The notes under the pieces: model-generated
What the model saw: only the letters and a program-made list of their open reading frames with translations
Database searches by the model: none
What the model was told of the DNA's origin: nothing
Translations under genes and position numbers: made by a program
Assembly (NCBI RefSeq): GCF_000763295.1
Contig: NZ_JRJE01000009.1
Span: 124,001-188,000, forward strand
Source of the DNA: Thalassospira australica
GTDB taxonomy: Bacteria; Pseudomonadota; Alphaproteobacteria; Rhodospirillales; Thalassospiraceae
Length of the DNA stretch: 64,000 nucleotides
Reading direction: 5' to 3'
Shown here: positions 55,089-64,000 of the stretch, in pieces
Position numbering within the stretch: position 1 is the stretch's first letter
Layout: each line of letters begins with the position of its first letter

Positions 55089-55094
55089 TGCACG

Positions 55095-58000
55095 TTACCG
55101 ACCAAATTGGTTCAAAAGACCTTTTAGTACGCCTTTGGCCGCATCTTCTGGCGAACCACTCGAAGACCCGTCACTGGATCCGCTTCCGCCAAGTGCCTTG
55201 TCGAGGATGTTATCAAGAATCTTGACTGCAACCTTATCCATCCGGCCCGTGATCACTGGATCATTAATCTTGCCTTTGGCAAAGACACTAAAGGGTGGCA
55301 GCTCTTCGATCTTTTCGGAAAAATCAAAATCGGCCTGCGTATCCATCACCCAGCGCGGCAGATCAAGGGTTGCGTCTGCATCTGCCGTACCAACACGTGA
55401 AACGGCTTCGACACGGGTGGTCTTGGCAATTCCATTGGTCACGTCCATGTCAGCCTCAAGCGACTGAAGCAGATCATTGTTGCCAACCCCTTCAACCACC
55501 ATCGCCTGCGGTCCTTGGCGCAGCAGCGCCTGAATGTTCAAGCTCGGGTCAACAGACCGGTTGCTTGCGTTGCTAAAGCGAACCTCGCTTAACGCCAGGT
55601 TCGCCGTACCGTTCAAAGCCGAAACCAACCGACGGGATGTATTGCCCGCAGCCGTCACATCGAAATCAAGCGTCGCCCCACCAAGGATCGTGTCATTGGC
55701 AACCTTGATCGGCGTCAGTTTTTCAATCCGTGCTTCATCAAGACTTCCCTTAAGGGCAAGTTGCGGCACATCGCTGTTGCGTGCGTCAAACGTACCGTTG
55801 ATGCCAAGATCACCGTCCCCAAGAAGGCCAGTAAGGTTCGAGATCGTCAGAAGACCATCAACCAGTGTCGCCTTGAGATCGGGCGACACAAGGCTGTAGG
55901 CATCAAAATCAAGCTGATCAAGTGCAATGGCGATATCGGCATCAATGGATCGCAGGGCCGACACATCAATCACCGTATCATCCCACGGCGTTCCGTCGCG
56001 GGCATCAACACGTGCAGCCTGGATCGTTTTTGGCAGATTAAACGCCGCCTTTCTTGGCCCGCTACCATTGTTGGGCATCAGGCTGGCGCGCTCCGATGCC
56101 GGTAGGAACGGATCGACGGTTAAATTACCGCCCGAAAACGAAATCGACACCTTGGGCTGTGACTGTGAGCCATCAAAATCAACGGAACCTGCGGTTTCAA
56201 ACGCTCCAACCACAAGCTTCAAACCATTCACGGCAACATTTTGCGCATTCCCCTGCACATCGCCTGAAACGGCCAAACGGCCAAGATTTCCAGATGGCGT
56301 ATAGGTCGGAGCAAGAAGTTCCAATGCCCGGTTCAAACTGGATGCCTGCAGGGCAAGTTTGCCATTAAGGCCCGGATTGGCGCCCAGCATTTCAGAAACC
56401 ACACCATCAAGGGCAAGCTGCAAAACCGGGTTGGAAACATCCAGATCCACGCTCGGCCCGGTAACCGGCCCATTCAGGCCCAAGTTTGCCTGAACACTTT
56501 TATAGTTGCCTGCCGGTGCTGGCAGGGTAATGCCCGTCAGCTTCGCCAACGGCTGCAGTGTTTTGGCTGTTACACGCACAGCCAACCCGTCAAATGCCGG
56601 GACATCCGCCGCACCGTTAAAGACACCTTTGGCACTGGCGGCAAGACCCGCCGCATCTGCAATCGCAAAGTTGTTCAGTGTGATATTGGCACCATTAATG
56701 CTGCCATCAATGGCAATGCCGCGTACGGCCACGCCCGATGAAATGACTTCATCTGCCGCCAGACGGTAGTTTGCAGCCAAACCGTCAAGCGGTGCCAAGG
56801 CATCCTTGATCACCTTGACCATATCTTGACCTACCGCCTGCTTGCCGCCATCGCCAGACGATGCATCACCAGTGGAGGAAGATGAAGATGCGTTATCCTC
56901 AGCAGACGTCGTCGTAACCGTAACATCCGCACCCGGTGTTGCCGCGATATACTGATCAAGATTGATCTTATCAAGTTTCAGACCAATACCCAGTGCCGGC
57001 AGACCAGCGCCACTCAGGTTCGCGACCACGGCACCACGAATGGCAGTGTCATCAAAACGCAGATCAAGGTCGGAAATATTCAATTGTTCCGGCGTTCCCT
57101 TAATCCCACCTGTCAGCGAAAACCGGCGCAGACGATCCGCCCGGATGCCATCGATATCCACACCAAGCCAGCGAACGACCGCGCGAATGTTTTCTGACGC
57201 AACTTCATAGCTAAGCGCGGCACTAAGCTCAGGTTTATCACCCGAAATACTACCAAAGATCGCAACGTCTGTACCACCTGGCAAGCCTGCCGATACTTCG
57301 TTAAGTGTGACCTTGCTGTTGGAAATCGCCGCATTCACCCGCGCATTATGTACCGGCGTCTGGTTATAGATCAGTGTTTCGACTTCAAAATCGATCGATG
57401 CTGTCAAATCGGCCGGGATGACTGGTGCATCTGCGGATGCACTTTTCTTGACCGAGCTTTGCGACGGAATTGACTGAGCTTGACTTTGATCTTCGCTCGA
57501 AGCGGCAGCGCCATCTTCAGCACCGTTGGCCGAACTTGGTGCGGCTGTTTCGCCCATATCTGCCAGAACCAGAATGCTATCAAGGTCCAGCTGGTTAAAG
57601 CGAAGCGCAACATCCGCACTCAGACTGGGTTCCTGATCAATGGCGATGGCACCTGAACCACGTGTCTCGCCAAACCGGATCGAAAGATCGTTCAGGGTAA
57701 CCGATTTGGCATTCGCTGTAATATGACCGCCCAAATCAAGCGGATTGGCTGCAATATCGGGAATATCAGCATTGTCACCGGCAATGCGCAGAGCTGCTTC
57801 ACGCAGGTCCTCGAATTCGCCATCAATCTCGCCGTCAAATCCCGGATTGTCGGTAGAAAGATCAACACGCCCCGCAACGGTTAAACCACCGTCAACTTCA
57901 TCAATGCCGAGTTTCACACTGATCGGGAACGGTGACGTTTGACTGATCTGCCCGACATTAAAGCCAAATGTCATCGGGATCCCGCGATAAAAAACATACC

Positions 58001-58658
58001 CTTCGCCTTCCATCGGGCCATTCAAGGTTGTCGCCGACACACCCAGGGTCAGGCCTTCGATCCGTTCTTCGGATCCCGGCGTGCGATAGATGATGGTCGC
58101 ATTTTCGATTTCGAGACGGTCAACCTGAATGGTGTCTGCGATATCGCTGCCACCACTTTCCTGTGTCTCGGTCCCTTCGCCTTCTGGAGCTGTCGCCTCG
58201 GACGTTGTGTCTTGCGCCGAACCCGGCGTGCTGATCGTACCGGCATCCGGGCCGGAACGTGCCGCCTGATTAGGATCAAACACCAGATTGTTGCGGCCAT
58301 CTTCAAAAGTCTCTATGGCAATGACCGGGTCAACCAGATTGACTTCCTTGACCTGAACATTCCCCGTCAGAAGCGGCATCAAGGCCACAGAAACATGGAC
58401 CTCACCGATTGAGACCATATCTGCGTCCTGCGCACCTGCAACGTTGCCCAAGCGGACATCCGACATGGAAAGCGACGGCGACGGGATCAGCGACATCGAC
58501 AAGTCCCCCCGAAGCGCCAGTTCCCGTCCGGTGGCGTCACGCACCGCCTGACTGATTTGTGCCTTGTAACCATTCCAGTCAATCAACGACGGAATAATCA
58601 GCAGCGCGGCAATAAGAACCACGAAAAGTGCACCGATTGCGGCAAGGATTTTTTTCAA
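55095..58658 (-). CDS. Large AsmA-family inner-membrane/periplasmic protein
   Basis: 1187 residues. An N-terminal membrane helix (ILAAIGALFVVLIAALLIIPSLIDW) is followed by the AsmA N-terminal domain (GYKAQISQAVRDATGRELALRGDLSMSLIPSPSLSMSDVRLGN). The middle has two Ser/Thr/Glu/Gln-rich linkers (about residues 150-175 and 355-400). The C-terminal third contains the repeated DARDGTPWDDTVIDVSALRSIDADI and LTGLLGDGDLGINGTF type beta-strands. AsmA-like proteins are thought to bridge membranes and help phospholipid transport and outer-membrane assembly. No partner gene is nearby. About 1.5-2 times the length of E. coli AsmA. Confidence 0.92.
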   Translation of the reverse strand: MKKILAAIGALFVVLIAALLIIPSLIDWNGYKAQISQAVRDATGRELALRGDLSMSLIPSPSLSMSDVRLGNVAGAQDADMVSIGEVHVSVALMPLLTGNVQVKEVNLVDPVIAIETFEDGRNNLVFDPNQAARSGPDAGTISTPGSAQDTTSEATAPEGEGTETQESGGSDIADTIQVDRLEIENATIIYRTPGSEERIEGLTLGVSATTLNGPMEGEGYVFYRGIPMTFGFNVGQISQTSPFPISVKLGIDEVDGGLTVAGRVDLSTDNPGFDGEIDGEFEDLREAALRIAGDNADIPDIAANPLDLGGHITANAKSVTLNDLSIRFGETRGSGAIAIDQEPSLSADVALRFNQLDLDSILVLADMGETAAPSSANGAEDGAAASSEDQSQAQSIPSQSSVKKSASADAPVIPADLTASIDFEVETLIYNQTPVHNARVNAAISNSKVTLNEVSAGLPGGTDVAIFGSISGDKPELSAALSYEVASENIRAVVRWLGVDIDGIRADRLRRFSLTGGIKGTPEQLNISDLDLRFDDTAIRGAVVANLSGAGLPALGIGLKLDKINLDQYIAATPGADVTVTTTSAEDNASSSSSTGDASSGDGGKQAVGQDMVKVIKDALAPLDGLAANYRLAADEVISSGVAVRGIAIDGSINGANITLNNFAIADAAGLAASAKGVFNGAADVPAFDGLAVRVTAKTLQPLAKLTGITLPAPAGNYKSVQANLGLNGPVTGPSVDLDVSNPVLQLALDGVVSEMLGANPGLNGKLALQASSLNRALELLAPTYTPSGNLGRLAVSGDVQGNAQNVAVNGLKLVVGAFETAGSVDFDGSQSQPKVSISFSGGNLTVDPFLPASERASLMPNNGSGPRKAAFNLPKTIQAARVDARDGTPWDDTVIDVSALRSIDADIAIALDQLDFDAYSLVSPDLKATLVDGLLTISNLTGLLGDGDLGINGTFDARNSDVPQLALKGSLDEARIEKLTPIKVANDTILGGATLDFDVTAAGNTSRRLVSALNGTANLALSEVRFSNASNRSVDPSLNIQALLRQGPQAMVVEGVGNNDLLQSLEADMDVTNGIAKTTRVEAVSRVGTADADATLDLPRWVMDTQADFDFSEKIEELPPFSVFAKGKINDPVITGRMDKVAVKILDNILDKALGGSGSSDGSSSGSPEDAAKGVLKGLLNQFGR

Positions 58659-59130
58659 CAGTCAGGCTCCGTATTTCACGGGGTCATCCTGCCAAAAGGC
58701 AGGGCCCCACAAAGATTTGATTTTATGGTCGAAAGCATAAGGCTCGTGGTGGCTCTCGCAATAGAAAATAGCCAAAGATTGTAGCAAATTTCAGGCGAGG
58801 CCCCCTTGCCTTTCTGTGTCGGAATTCTGCGCACGGCTACAAATGATAAACCTAGGGTCAGGACCTAATGTGTGTTGATGCCAGCTGTGGATCAACCATC
58901 TCCTTGAATTCCCCATTGTTTTGAAGACCTAAAAACAATGCCGGAAGGCACAGAAAGTAAACCCGGAAAATGCCTCTGCGGCCACCATACCATCAGAATA
59001 ATTGGTTTAAAATCAATTAGATGATGGAAAACAGTTCCTATAATGATACATTTTGCAGAACAATAAATTCAATCCTGACTTTCATTCCAACCGAATGACA
59101 TTGTGCGCAATCGCGACAGGGAGGATTAAA
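58659..59130. other. 472-base gene-free region between AsmA and DUF2189 genes
   Basis: AT-rich toward the right. It should hold the promoters of both diverging genes. It contains the palindromic motif at 58853-58868, and AATTG/CAATT flanking GTTTAAAAT near 59000-59018. AGGGAGGAT before ATG 59131 serves the rightward gene. No RNA gene or riboswitch motif recognised. Confidence 0.55.
58853..58868. promoter_or_regulatory. TAGGGTC-AG-GACCTA palindrome, near-copy of the 12949 element
   Basis: Same centre (GTC-AG-GAC) as the perfect palindrome at 12949-12968, with one extra G in the left arm. It is about 190 bases upstream of the AsmA start. Too similar to the other copies to be chance. Confidence 0.45.
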
Positions 59131-59967
59131 ATGAACGACACCACAATTGAAACGCCGGACAACACTGTCGAACCCGGTCAGAATGGTATCGTCATACGCA
59201 CGATTACAACCGACCAATCCGGGGCTTGGCTTCAAGCCGGGTGGCGCGATTTCAAACGCACTCCTGCCATTGGCCTTGCCTATGGGGCGTTTTGCGTGCT
59301 GGCAGGCTGGTTGATGGTGCTTAGTATTTTCCGCACCGGACAACCTTATCTGACCTTGCCGCTTGCCGCGGGTTTCATGTTGCTGGCCCCACTGATTGCG
59401 GTTGGCCTTTATGAAACCAGCCGCCGTCTTGAGATGGGGGAAAATGTAACCCTGTGGCACAGCCTGAACGGTTTTCGACGCAATCCGGGCCAAATTGGCG
59501 CAATTGGTGTTGTTCTGATGCTGTTCTTCCTTGCATGGACGCGCATTGCAATGTTGCTGTTTGCGCTGTTTTACAACGGCACGGTACCATCGCTTGATGT
59601 GTTGGTCTGGGAAACATTCTTTTCGCGAGATGCGATTACCTTTCTGATCACCGGCAGCATCATCGGCGGCGGATTGGCGGTGATTGTGTTTGCAATATCG
59701 GTGGTATCCATCCCCCTACTTGTTGATCGCGACGTAGATGTAATTACTGCTGTGATCATAAGTGTTTCAGCATTCCGCAAAAACTGGAAGGTCCTGATAG
59801 GCTGGGCAGCCGTGATCGCCATCCTGTCAGCCTGCGGCATGGTGCCTGCCTTGTTTGGGCTTGCGATTACCACGCCACTTTTGGGTTATTCCAGTTGGCA
59901 TGCCTATCGCGAGATCATTGACGTCAGTCAGGCGGATGTCGCAAGACTGCGCCGTCAGGTTCCCTGA
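59131..59967 (+). CDS. DUF2189 integral membrane protein
   Basis: About 278 residues with at least six membrane helices. RDFKRTPAIGLAYGAFCVLAGWLMVL and LAAGFMLLAPLIAVGLYETSRRLEMGENVTL are typical of the DUF2189 family; TRIAMLLFALFYNG and LTAVIISVSAFRKNWKVLIGWAAVIA follow. ATG 59131 is chosen by AGGGAGGAT immediately upstream; the open frame extends left without another ribosome site. Family function is unknown; some members sit near cytochrome oxidase genes, none of which is here. Confidence 0.88.
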   Translation: MNDTTIETPDNTVEPGQNGIVIRTITTDQSGAWLQAGWRDFKRTPAIGLAYGAFCVLAGWLMVLSIFRTGQPYLTLPLAAGFMLLAPLIAVGLYETSRRLEMGENVTLWHSLNGFRRNPGQIGAIGVVLMLFFLAWTRIAMLLFALFYNGTVPSLDVLVWETFFSRDAITFLITGSIIGGGLAVIVFAISVVSIPLLVDRDVDVITAVIISVSAFRKNWKVLIGWAAVIAILSACGMVPALFGLAITTPLLGYSSWHAYREIIDVSQADVARLRRQVP

Positions 59968-59991
59968 TCCATCATATAATATGAATTTTTA

Positions 59992-60023
59992 AAGAACGCT
60001 GCCCTTTCCGGGCGGCGTTCTTG
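59992..60023 (+). terminator. Rho-independent terminator after DUF2189 gene
   Basis: AAGAACGCTGCCC, loop TTTCC, GGGCGGCGTTCTT with one T-G pair, then GTCTTTT. About 25 bases after the stop. Confidence 0.9.
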
Positions 60024-60228
60024 TCTTTTCCCGTTATTCTCATCGCCACCGGGAACAAATGGTGAAATCCGGAGTTTTATCTGTGGCGCGGTTCACCTGC
60101 ACCAACAGTAAAACCGATGTTTTGTCGCCTCCCTACAATGATTTCTGGTAAGCCTGCCACAAATTGTCCAAAATCTGCCGTCAACAGGGATTATCCCTGC
60201 AACCATTTGTCGACACGAGAAAACATAA

Positions 60229-61314
60229 ATGCAGAACGCCCGTGCCTTTCGCCATGCTGTTGCAATTTCCACGTCACTGTTTGCCATTATGGCTGGCATG
60301 CATGAAGCCCGTGCGCAAACCAACACCGCGAGCGGACCGCAATCCACCAGAACGCCCGATGACAAATGGGGCGTTTCGCTGTCTGTCGAGAACGACCTGT
60401 TCACACCAACCAACAGCGACCAACATTATACCAACGGCGTGCGACTTGCCTTTATCTCGCCCGAAGATGACGCCCCGGCAACCTTTCTGAATGTTGCCAG
60501 ACAGATCCCGTTTTTTGCATCAGAGGGCCGCATTCGCACCAGCTATTCGCTTGGCCAGACAATGTATACGCCCGACGACATCACCATTGCCGAAAACCAG
60601 CCCGACGATCGCCCATGGGCCGGTATTTTGGCAGGTACCGCCGGGCTTTTATCCGATACAGGGTTGCAAAATGATGGCGACGGGAACTATTCGCGGATTG
60701 ATACGCTTGAATTAACCCTTGGCGTTATCGGACCGGCATCACTTGCCGACCAGACCCAGTCTTTTGTTCACAAACAGATCAACAGCCCCCACCCGGAAGG
60801 CTGGGACAATCAGATCAAGAATGAACCGATTATTGGGCTGACCTATGAACGAAAATACCGTGGCTGGTTTGAAGCAGACCTTCTGGGTGTGGAATTTGAT
60901 GCCACCCCGCATGGGGCTGTTACCCTTGGCAACGCCTTCACCAATGCAGAACTTGGTACGATGTTTCGCATGGGCCTTGATCTGCCTGCGGATTACGGCC
61001 CGCCGCGCATCCGCCCCAGCCTGCCCGGATCGGATTTCTTTGTCCCCGATACCAAGGGATTCCCGCTAAGCGGCTATGTATTCGCCGGGTTTGCCGGGCG
61101 CTACGTGGCACGTGATATCACCCTTGATGGCAATACTTTCGCTGATAGTGCATCCGTCGACAAGGAACCATGGGTTGGCGACCTTCAGATCGGCCTTGCC
61201 ATGATTATTGGCCAGGCGCGCCTGACCTACACCCATGTCTATCGCACCCCGGAATTTACCGGGCAAAGCGGTGCGGACCAGTTCGGGTCACTGTCGCTTT
61301 CTTTCCGGTTCTGA
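60229..61314 (+). CDS. lpxR: Lipid A deacylase LpxR family outer-membrane protein
   Basis: 361 residues. A signal peptide (cleavage near EARA-QT, residue ~29) precedes the LpxR barrel. VENDLFTPTNSDQHYTNGVRL near residue 53 has the conserved Asn-Asp pair and Thr of the active site; VHKQINSPHPEGWDNQIKNEP has the catalytic His. The C terminus ends in alternating hydrophobics and Phe (LSLSFRF). It would remove the 3'-acyloxyacyl group from lipid A in the outer membrane. Activity can differ between family members. Confidence 0.9.
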   Translation: MQNARAFRHAVAISTSLFAIMAGMHEARAQTNTASGPQSTRTPDDKWGVSLSVENDLFTPTNSDQHYTNGVRLAFISPEDDAPATFLNVARQIPFFASEGRIRTSYSLGQTMYTPDDITIAENQPDDRPWAGILAGTAGLLSDTGLQNDGDGNYSRIDTLELTLGVIGPASLADQTQSFVHKQINSPHPEGWDNQIKNEPIIGLTYERKYRGWFEADLLGVEFDATPHGAVTLGNAFTNAELGTMFRMGLDLPADYGPPRIRPSLPGSDFFVPDTKGFPLSGYVFAGFAGRYVARDITLDGNTFADSASVDKEPWVGDLQIGLAMIIGQARLTYTHVYRTPEFTGQSGADQFGSLSLSFRF

Positions 61315-61317
61315 CAT

Positions 61318-61347
61318 AAAAACGGGGCCCTCGGGCCCCGTTTTTCA
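61318..61347 (+). terminator. Rho-independent terminator after lpxR
   Basis: AAAAACGGGGCCC, TC, GGGCCCCGTTTTT: 13-base perfect stem with A and T runs on both sides, four bases after the stop. Also fits the leftward dehydrogenase gene. Confidence 0.93.
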
Positions 61348-61374
61348 ATGCTTCATTCAAATAGTATGATGATA

Positions 61375-62778
61375 TCAAAGACCGGGAATAAGCTTTCCGG
61401 GATTCATCAGACCTTTGGGATCAATCGCTGCTTTAAGCGCGCGCATTACTGCGATCGTATCTTCGCCGTGCTCGGCCACCATGAAGTCAAGCTTGCCATA
61501 GCCAATGCCATGTTCACCCGTGCAGGTTCCGCCAAGTTTCAGGGCACGTTCAACCATCCGGTCATGAAGACGCTTTGCTTCTGCCATTTGTTCGGGATCA
61601 TCGGGTTCAAGCAGGATCAATGTATGGAAATTGCCATCCCCGACATGACCGACAATGGTGCAGGTCAGCGGGCTGGCATCGCAATCAGCCCGGGTTTCAG
61701 AAATGGCTTCAGCCAGCTTTGAAATCGGTACACATACATCGGTCGGCATCCCGGCCTTGCCCGGTTCAAGCTGAAGCGAGGCGTAATATGCCTTGTGGCG
61801 CGCGGCCCAAAGTTTATTGCGGTCTTCCTGACGGGTTGCCCACTGGAATTCCTCGGCGCCAAATTCTTCGGCGACCGATTGCACGAACTCTGCCTGTTCC
61901 TTTACCCCGGCTTCGGTGCCGTGGAATTCAAAGAATAGGGTCGGGGCTTCTTTATGATCGGTCTTGGAGTAATTGTTGATTGCCCGTATCTGCAATTCAT
62001 CAAGAAACTCGATGCGTGCCACCGGGATACCAGCCTGAATTGTCAGGATCACAGTATCGACCGCGGCATCAACCGACGGGAAGACACAGACCGCAGCAGA
62101 CATCGCTTCGGGGATGCCATAAAGCTTCAACCCGATTTCCGTAATCACGCCAAGTGTGCCTTCAGACCCGACAAACAGGCGGGTCAGATCATAACCTGCC
62201 GAAGATTTACGTGCCCGATTGGCGGTTTTGATGATTTTACCGTCCGGAGTCACGACCGTCAGGCTCAGGACATTTTCACGCATGGTACCATAACGCACCG
62301 CATTCGTGCCTGATGCACGGGTTGCGGTCATGCCACCGATGGAGGCATTGGCACCGGGATCAATCGGGAAAAACAAACCGGTATCGCGCAGATGCTCATT
62401 GAGCTGTTCACGGGTCACACCGGCCTGAACGCGACAATCAAGGTCCTCGTTATTGACTTCAAGGATCTGGTTCATCTGCGATACATCGATGCAGATACCA
62501 CCGCGCAGAGCAGCAACGTGCCCTTCAAGCGAAGACCCCGTGCCAAAAGGCACGATTGGCACATCATGGGCGGCACACAGCTTGACCACCTCGGCCACTT
62601 CCTCGGTCGAGTTTGCAAATACGACCGCATCGGGCGGCGATGCTTCATGCCAGCTTTCATCCTTGCCATGCTGTTCAAGCACGGATGCTGCCGTTGAAAG
62701 ACGATCGCCAAGCATCTCCCTCAAGGCGTTGATCAAACTTTCCGGGGTTTCGATACGTTCATACTCACGAACTGACAT
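61375..62778 (-). CDS. FAD-linked oxidoreductase, D-lactate dehydrogenase (cytochrome) / GlcD type
   Basis: 467 residues. The FAD-binding domain has PIVPFGTGSSLEGHVAALRGGICIDVSQMN and IDPGANASIGGMTATRASGTNAVRYGTMRENVL; the C-terminal half has CTIVGHVGDGNFHTLILL and GGTCTGEHGIGYGK. This matches the vanillyl-alcohol-oxidase-like dehydrogenases that oxidise D-lactate, glycolate or 2-hydroxyglutarate. The single-subunit layout and the absence of glcE/glcF neighbours favour D-lactate dehydrogenase over glycolate oxidase. The exact substrate remains open. Confidence 0.92.
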   Translation of the reverse strand: MSVREYERIETPESLINALREMLGDRLSTAASVLEQHGKDESWHEASPPDAVVFANSTEEVAEVVKLCAAHDVPIVPFGTGSSLEGHVAALRGGICIDVSQMNQILEVNNEDLDCRVQAGVTREQLNEHLRDTGLFFPIDPGANASIGGMTATRASGTNAVRYGTMRENVLSLTVVTPDGKIIKTANRARKSSAGYDLTRLFVGSEGTLGVITEIGLKLYGIPEAMSAAVCVFPSVDAAVDTVILTIQAGIPVARIEFLDELQIRAINNYSKTDHKEAPTLFFEFHGTEAGVKEQAEFVQSVAEEFGAEEFQWATRQEDRNKLWAARHKAYYASLQLEPGKAGMPTDVCVPISKLAEAISETRADCDASPLTCTIVGHVGDGNFHTLILLEPDDPEQMAEAKRLHDRMVERALKLGGTCTGEHGIGYGKLDFMVAEHGEDTIAVMRALKAAIDPKGLMNPGKLIPGL

Positions 62779-62946
62779 GATTTTACTCTTTCGGCCTGTG
62801 TGGTCCTGGTGGCGTTTGTCCGACTGCGATTTGGCTTTGGGGCGCTGGCAACGGACAGAAATTTGGCAGACACCCTACGCCGTGATGCCCACAATTGGTA
62901 TTACCTTTTGCCCCAATTCGGCAAAAAATTATCATTGCCCGCATTG

Positions 62947-62989
62947 GCTGAGGATAGCACGCCCTATCTGAAACGGCTCTATCCTCAGC
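62947..62989. repeat. 11-bp inverted repeat with 21-base spacer
   Basis: GCTGAGGATAG (62947-62957) and CTATCCTCAGC (62979-62989). It lies between the leftward FAD-linked gene and the leftward TIGR00266 gene, just after the latter's stop. No T run follows on either strand; an operator or transcript-end hairpin is possible. Confidence 0.45.
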
Positions 62990-63004
62990 ATTCCTGGGGT
63001 GTGA

Positions 63005-63712
63005 TCAGCCCTTGTTGCGATCTTGTGGCAGGGCAGCGGCAATGCGATCCGCAAGGCGCGAGAACGGCAAGCTTTGCAGCCAGACGGTGCCCGGCCCTTC
63101 CAGGGTCGTGACAAACAATCCTTCGCCGCCAAACAGTGCATTGGTAAATCCGCCGACAAATTTGATCGAATAGTCAATCGATGGCGTCATCGCCACCAAC
63201 CCGCCGGTATCAACACGTAGTGTCTCGCCGGCTTGCAAATCCTTGCGAATGATCGTGCCCCCCGCATGCATGAAGGCCATGCCATCACCACTAAGGCGCT
63301 GCAGGATAAACCCTTCGCCGCCAAACAGACCGGCACCGATTTTTTTGGAAAAGGCGATGTCGATATCAATGCCCGATGCCGCACACAGGAACGCATCCTT
63401 CTGACAAATGATTTCGCCGCCATGTTCGGCAAGGTTCAATGGCACAACCTTGCCCGGATAGGGGGCAGCAAAGCCGACATGCGCCTTGCCCGACCCTTCA
63501 TGCACAAAGGTTGTGATAAAGAAACCCTCGCCGGTCAGCATGCGTTTGAAACCGGAAAACAAGCCGCCCCCGGTTCCGGTTTGCATGGCGATCCCCTCGC
63601 CCATATACATCATGGCTCCGGCTTCGGCCCGAACCCCCTCGCCCGGGTCCAGCTCGACTTCAACCAACTGCATTTCTTCGCCGTGAATGGTATAATCGAT
63701 CACGTCAGCCAT
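63005..63712 (-). CDS. TIGR00266 / AIM24 family protein
   Basis: 235 residues. The glycine-rich repeats GGGLFSGFKRMLTGEGFFITTF and GGFTNALFGGEGLFVTTLEGPGTVWLQSLPF, and RAEAGAMMYMGEGI, are the TIGR00266 (AIM24-like, DUF124) signature, a trefoil-like beta fold of uncertain role. AGGAG lies about ten bases upstream of ATG 63712. A single-gene unit. Confidence 0.92.
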   Translation of the reverse strand: MADVIDYTIHGEEMQLVEVELDPGEGVRAEAGAMMYMGEGIAMQTGTGGGLFSGFKRMLTGEGFFITTFVHEGSGKAHVGFAAPYPGKVVPLNLAEHGGEIICQKDAFLCAASGIDIDIAFSKKIGAGLFGGEGFILQRLSGDGMAFMHAGGTIIRKDLQAGETLRVDTGGLVAMTPSIDYSIKFVGGFTNALFGGEGLFVTTLEGPGTVWLQSLPFSRLADRIAAALPQDRNKG

Positions 63713-64000
63713 ATGGGCGTCTCCTGTGTTCAGGTTTGATTTTTATGCTGCCTGAGTTTGAAACCTTCGTCCCCTAACAGCAAGCAAAAGGGCAAAAACG
63801 ACGTTTCTTATTGTGAAGTGCTTAATCTTCTGACGCCACAATCAGTTAACACGCAGATGGCCATTTGGAGCTTTGTCTTGTCGAAGCACAGAATTTTGGG
63901 TGTAAATGATTGTTCCAAATGGTTGTTCTCGGACCACTTGGCACAAATATAATCAAATGGGTCGGGTATAAGCCCGGTAACTGACTTGGTAATTTGATCG

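Noticed and set aside
62800-63111. A 103-residue plus-strand frame between the FAD-linked and TIGR00266 genes.
   Set aside because: No ribosome site, runs into the antisense of TIGR00266, and composition of the two halves differs. The spacer is better described by its inverted repeat.
63713-64000. Right-hand end of the window.
   Set aside because: No reading frame with a ribosome site, RNA gene or repeat could be supported; it contains the upstream region of the TIGR00266 gene and nothing else that I can identify.

Overview
This 64 kb window looks like ordinary chromosome from a marine or aquatic alphaproteobacterium of the order Rhodospirillales. A Thalassospira-like organism is my best guess. 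The basis is the gene order (glyQ-glyS-ppdK next to DUF2007, an NPPY methyltransferase and a polyprenyl synthetase; DUF2336; RHH_4; YgfZ), the moderate GC content and the abundance of TRAP transporters. This is inference from remembered gene families; no search was run. There is no rRNA, CRISPR array, integrase, transposase or recognisable prophage. The only RNA genes are two identical tRNA-Pro(CGG) copies.

Layout. 1-5.6 kb: a truncated UDP-sugar epimerase, a SprA-like metalloprotease homologue with a broken HExxH motif, a NarL-type response regulator convergent with a large hybrid sensor kinase, and an AcuI/YhdH-type reductase. 5.7-11.8 kb: an envelope-sugar operon read leftward, with four glycosyltransferases, an asparagine-synthetase-like protein lacking its glutaminase cysteine, and a DUF1232 membrane protein. 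11.9-22.4 kb: housekeeping genes (ygfZ, ppdK, glyS, glyQ, methyltransferase, DUF2007, polyprenyl synthetase), followed by the tandem tRNA-Pro genes. 23.8-27.0 kb: a three-gene DctP-type TRAP transporter. 27.1-31.8 kb: DUF2336, cytochrome c, an unrecognised protein, and an exported SUMF1-domain protein divergent from a secreted Cys-rich repeat protein. 31.8-39.4 kb: UspA, a fused DctQM permease and a TAXI receptor, then an rpiR-aminotransferase-BKACE operon. 39.6-45.2 kb: a REC-Hpt protein, a second asparagine synthetase, an RHH protein, a metallophosphoesterase and queG. 45.3-49.6 kb: a FecI-FecR-FecA-like iron signalling operon with a candidate Fur box. 49.8-53.1 kb: queuosine genes queF, tgt, queA and a YhhQ-type precursor transporter. 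53.4-63.7 kb: PiT phosphate transporter, a 1187-residue AsmA protein, DUF2189, LpxR, an FAD-linked D-lactate/glycolate-type dehydrogenase and a TIGR00266 protein.

How the genes work together. The epimerase, the glycosyltransferase operon, AsmA and LpxR point to outer-membrane glycolipid synthesis and remodelling. The queuosine genes give preQ0 reduction, base exchange, epoxyqueuosine formation and reduction, plus uptake. The rpiR operon looks like a regulated route for a beta-amino or similar acid (transamination, then beta-keto acid cleavage), possibly fed by the adjacent TAXI TRAP system.

The observations most worth a second look are: the divergent pair of exported SUMF1-like protein and NPCAA-repeat protein; the Ser-for-Cys asparagine-synthetase homologue inside the sugar operon; the degenerate SprA-like protein; twin palindromes in front of the rpiR operon; a 3' coding overlap between a REC-Hpt gene and an asnB gene; and a palindromic motif of the TAGGGTC-AG-GACC type that occurs at three intergenic sites. 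No complete, clearly new defence or mobile system was found.
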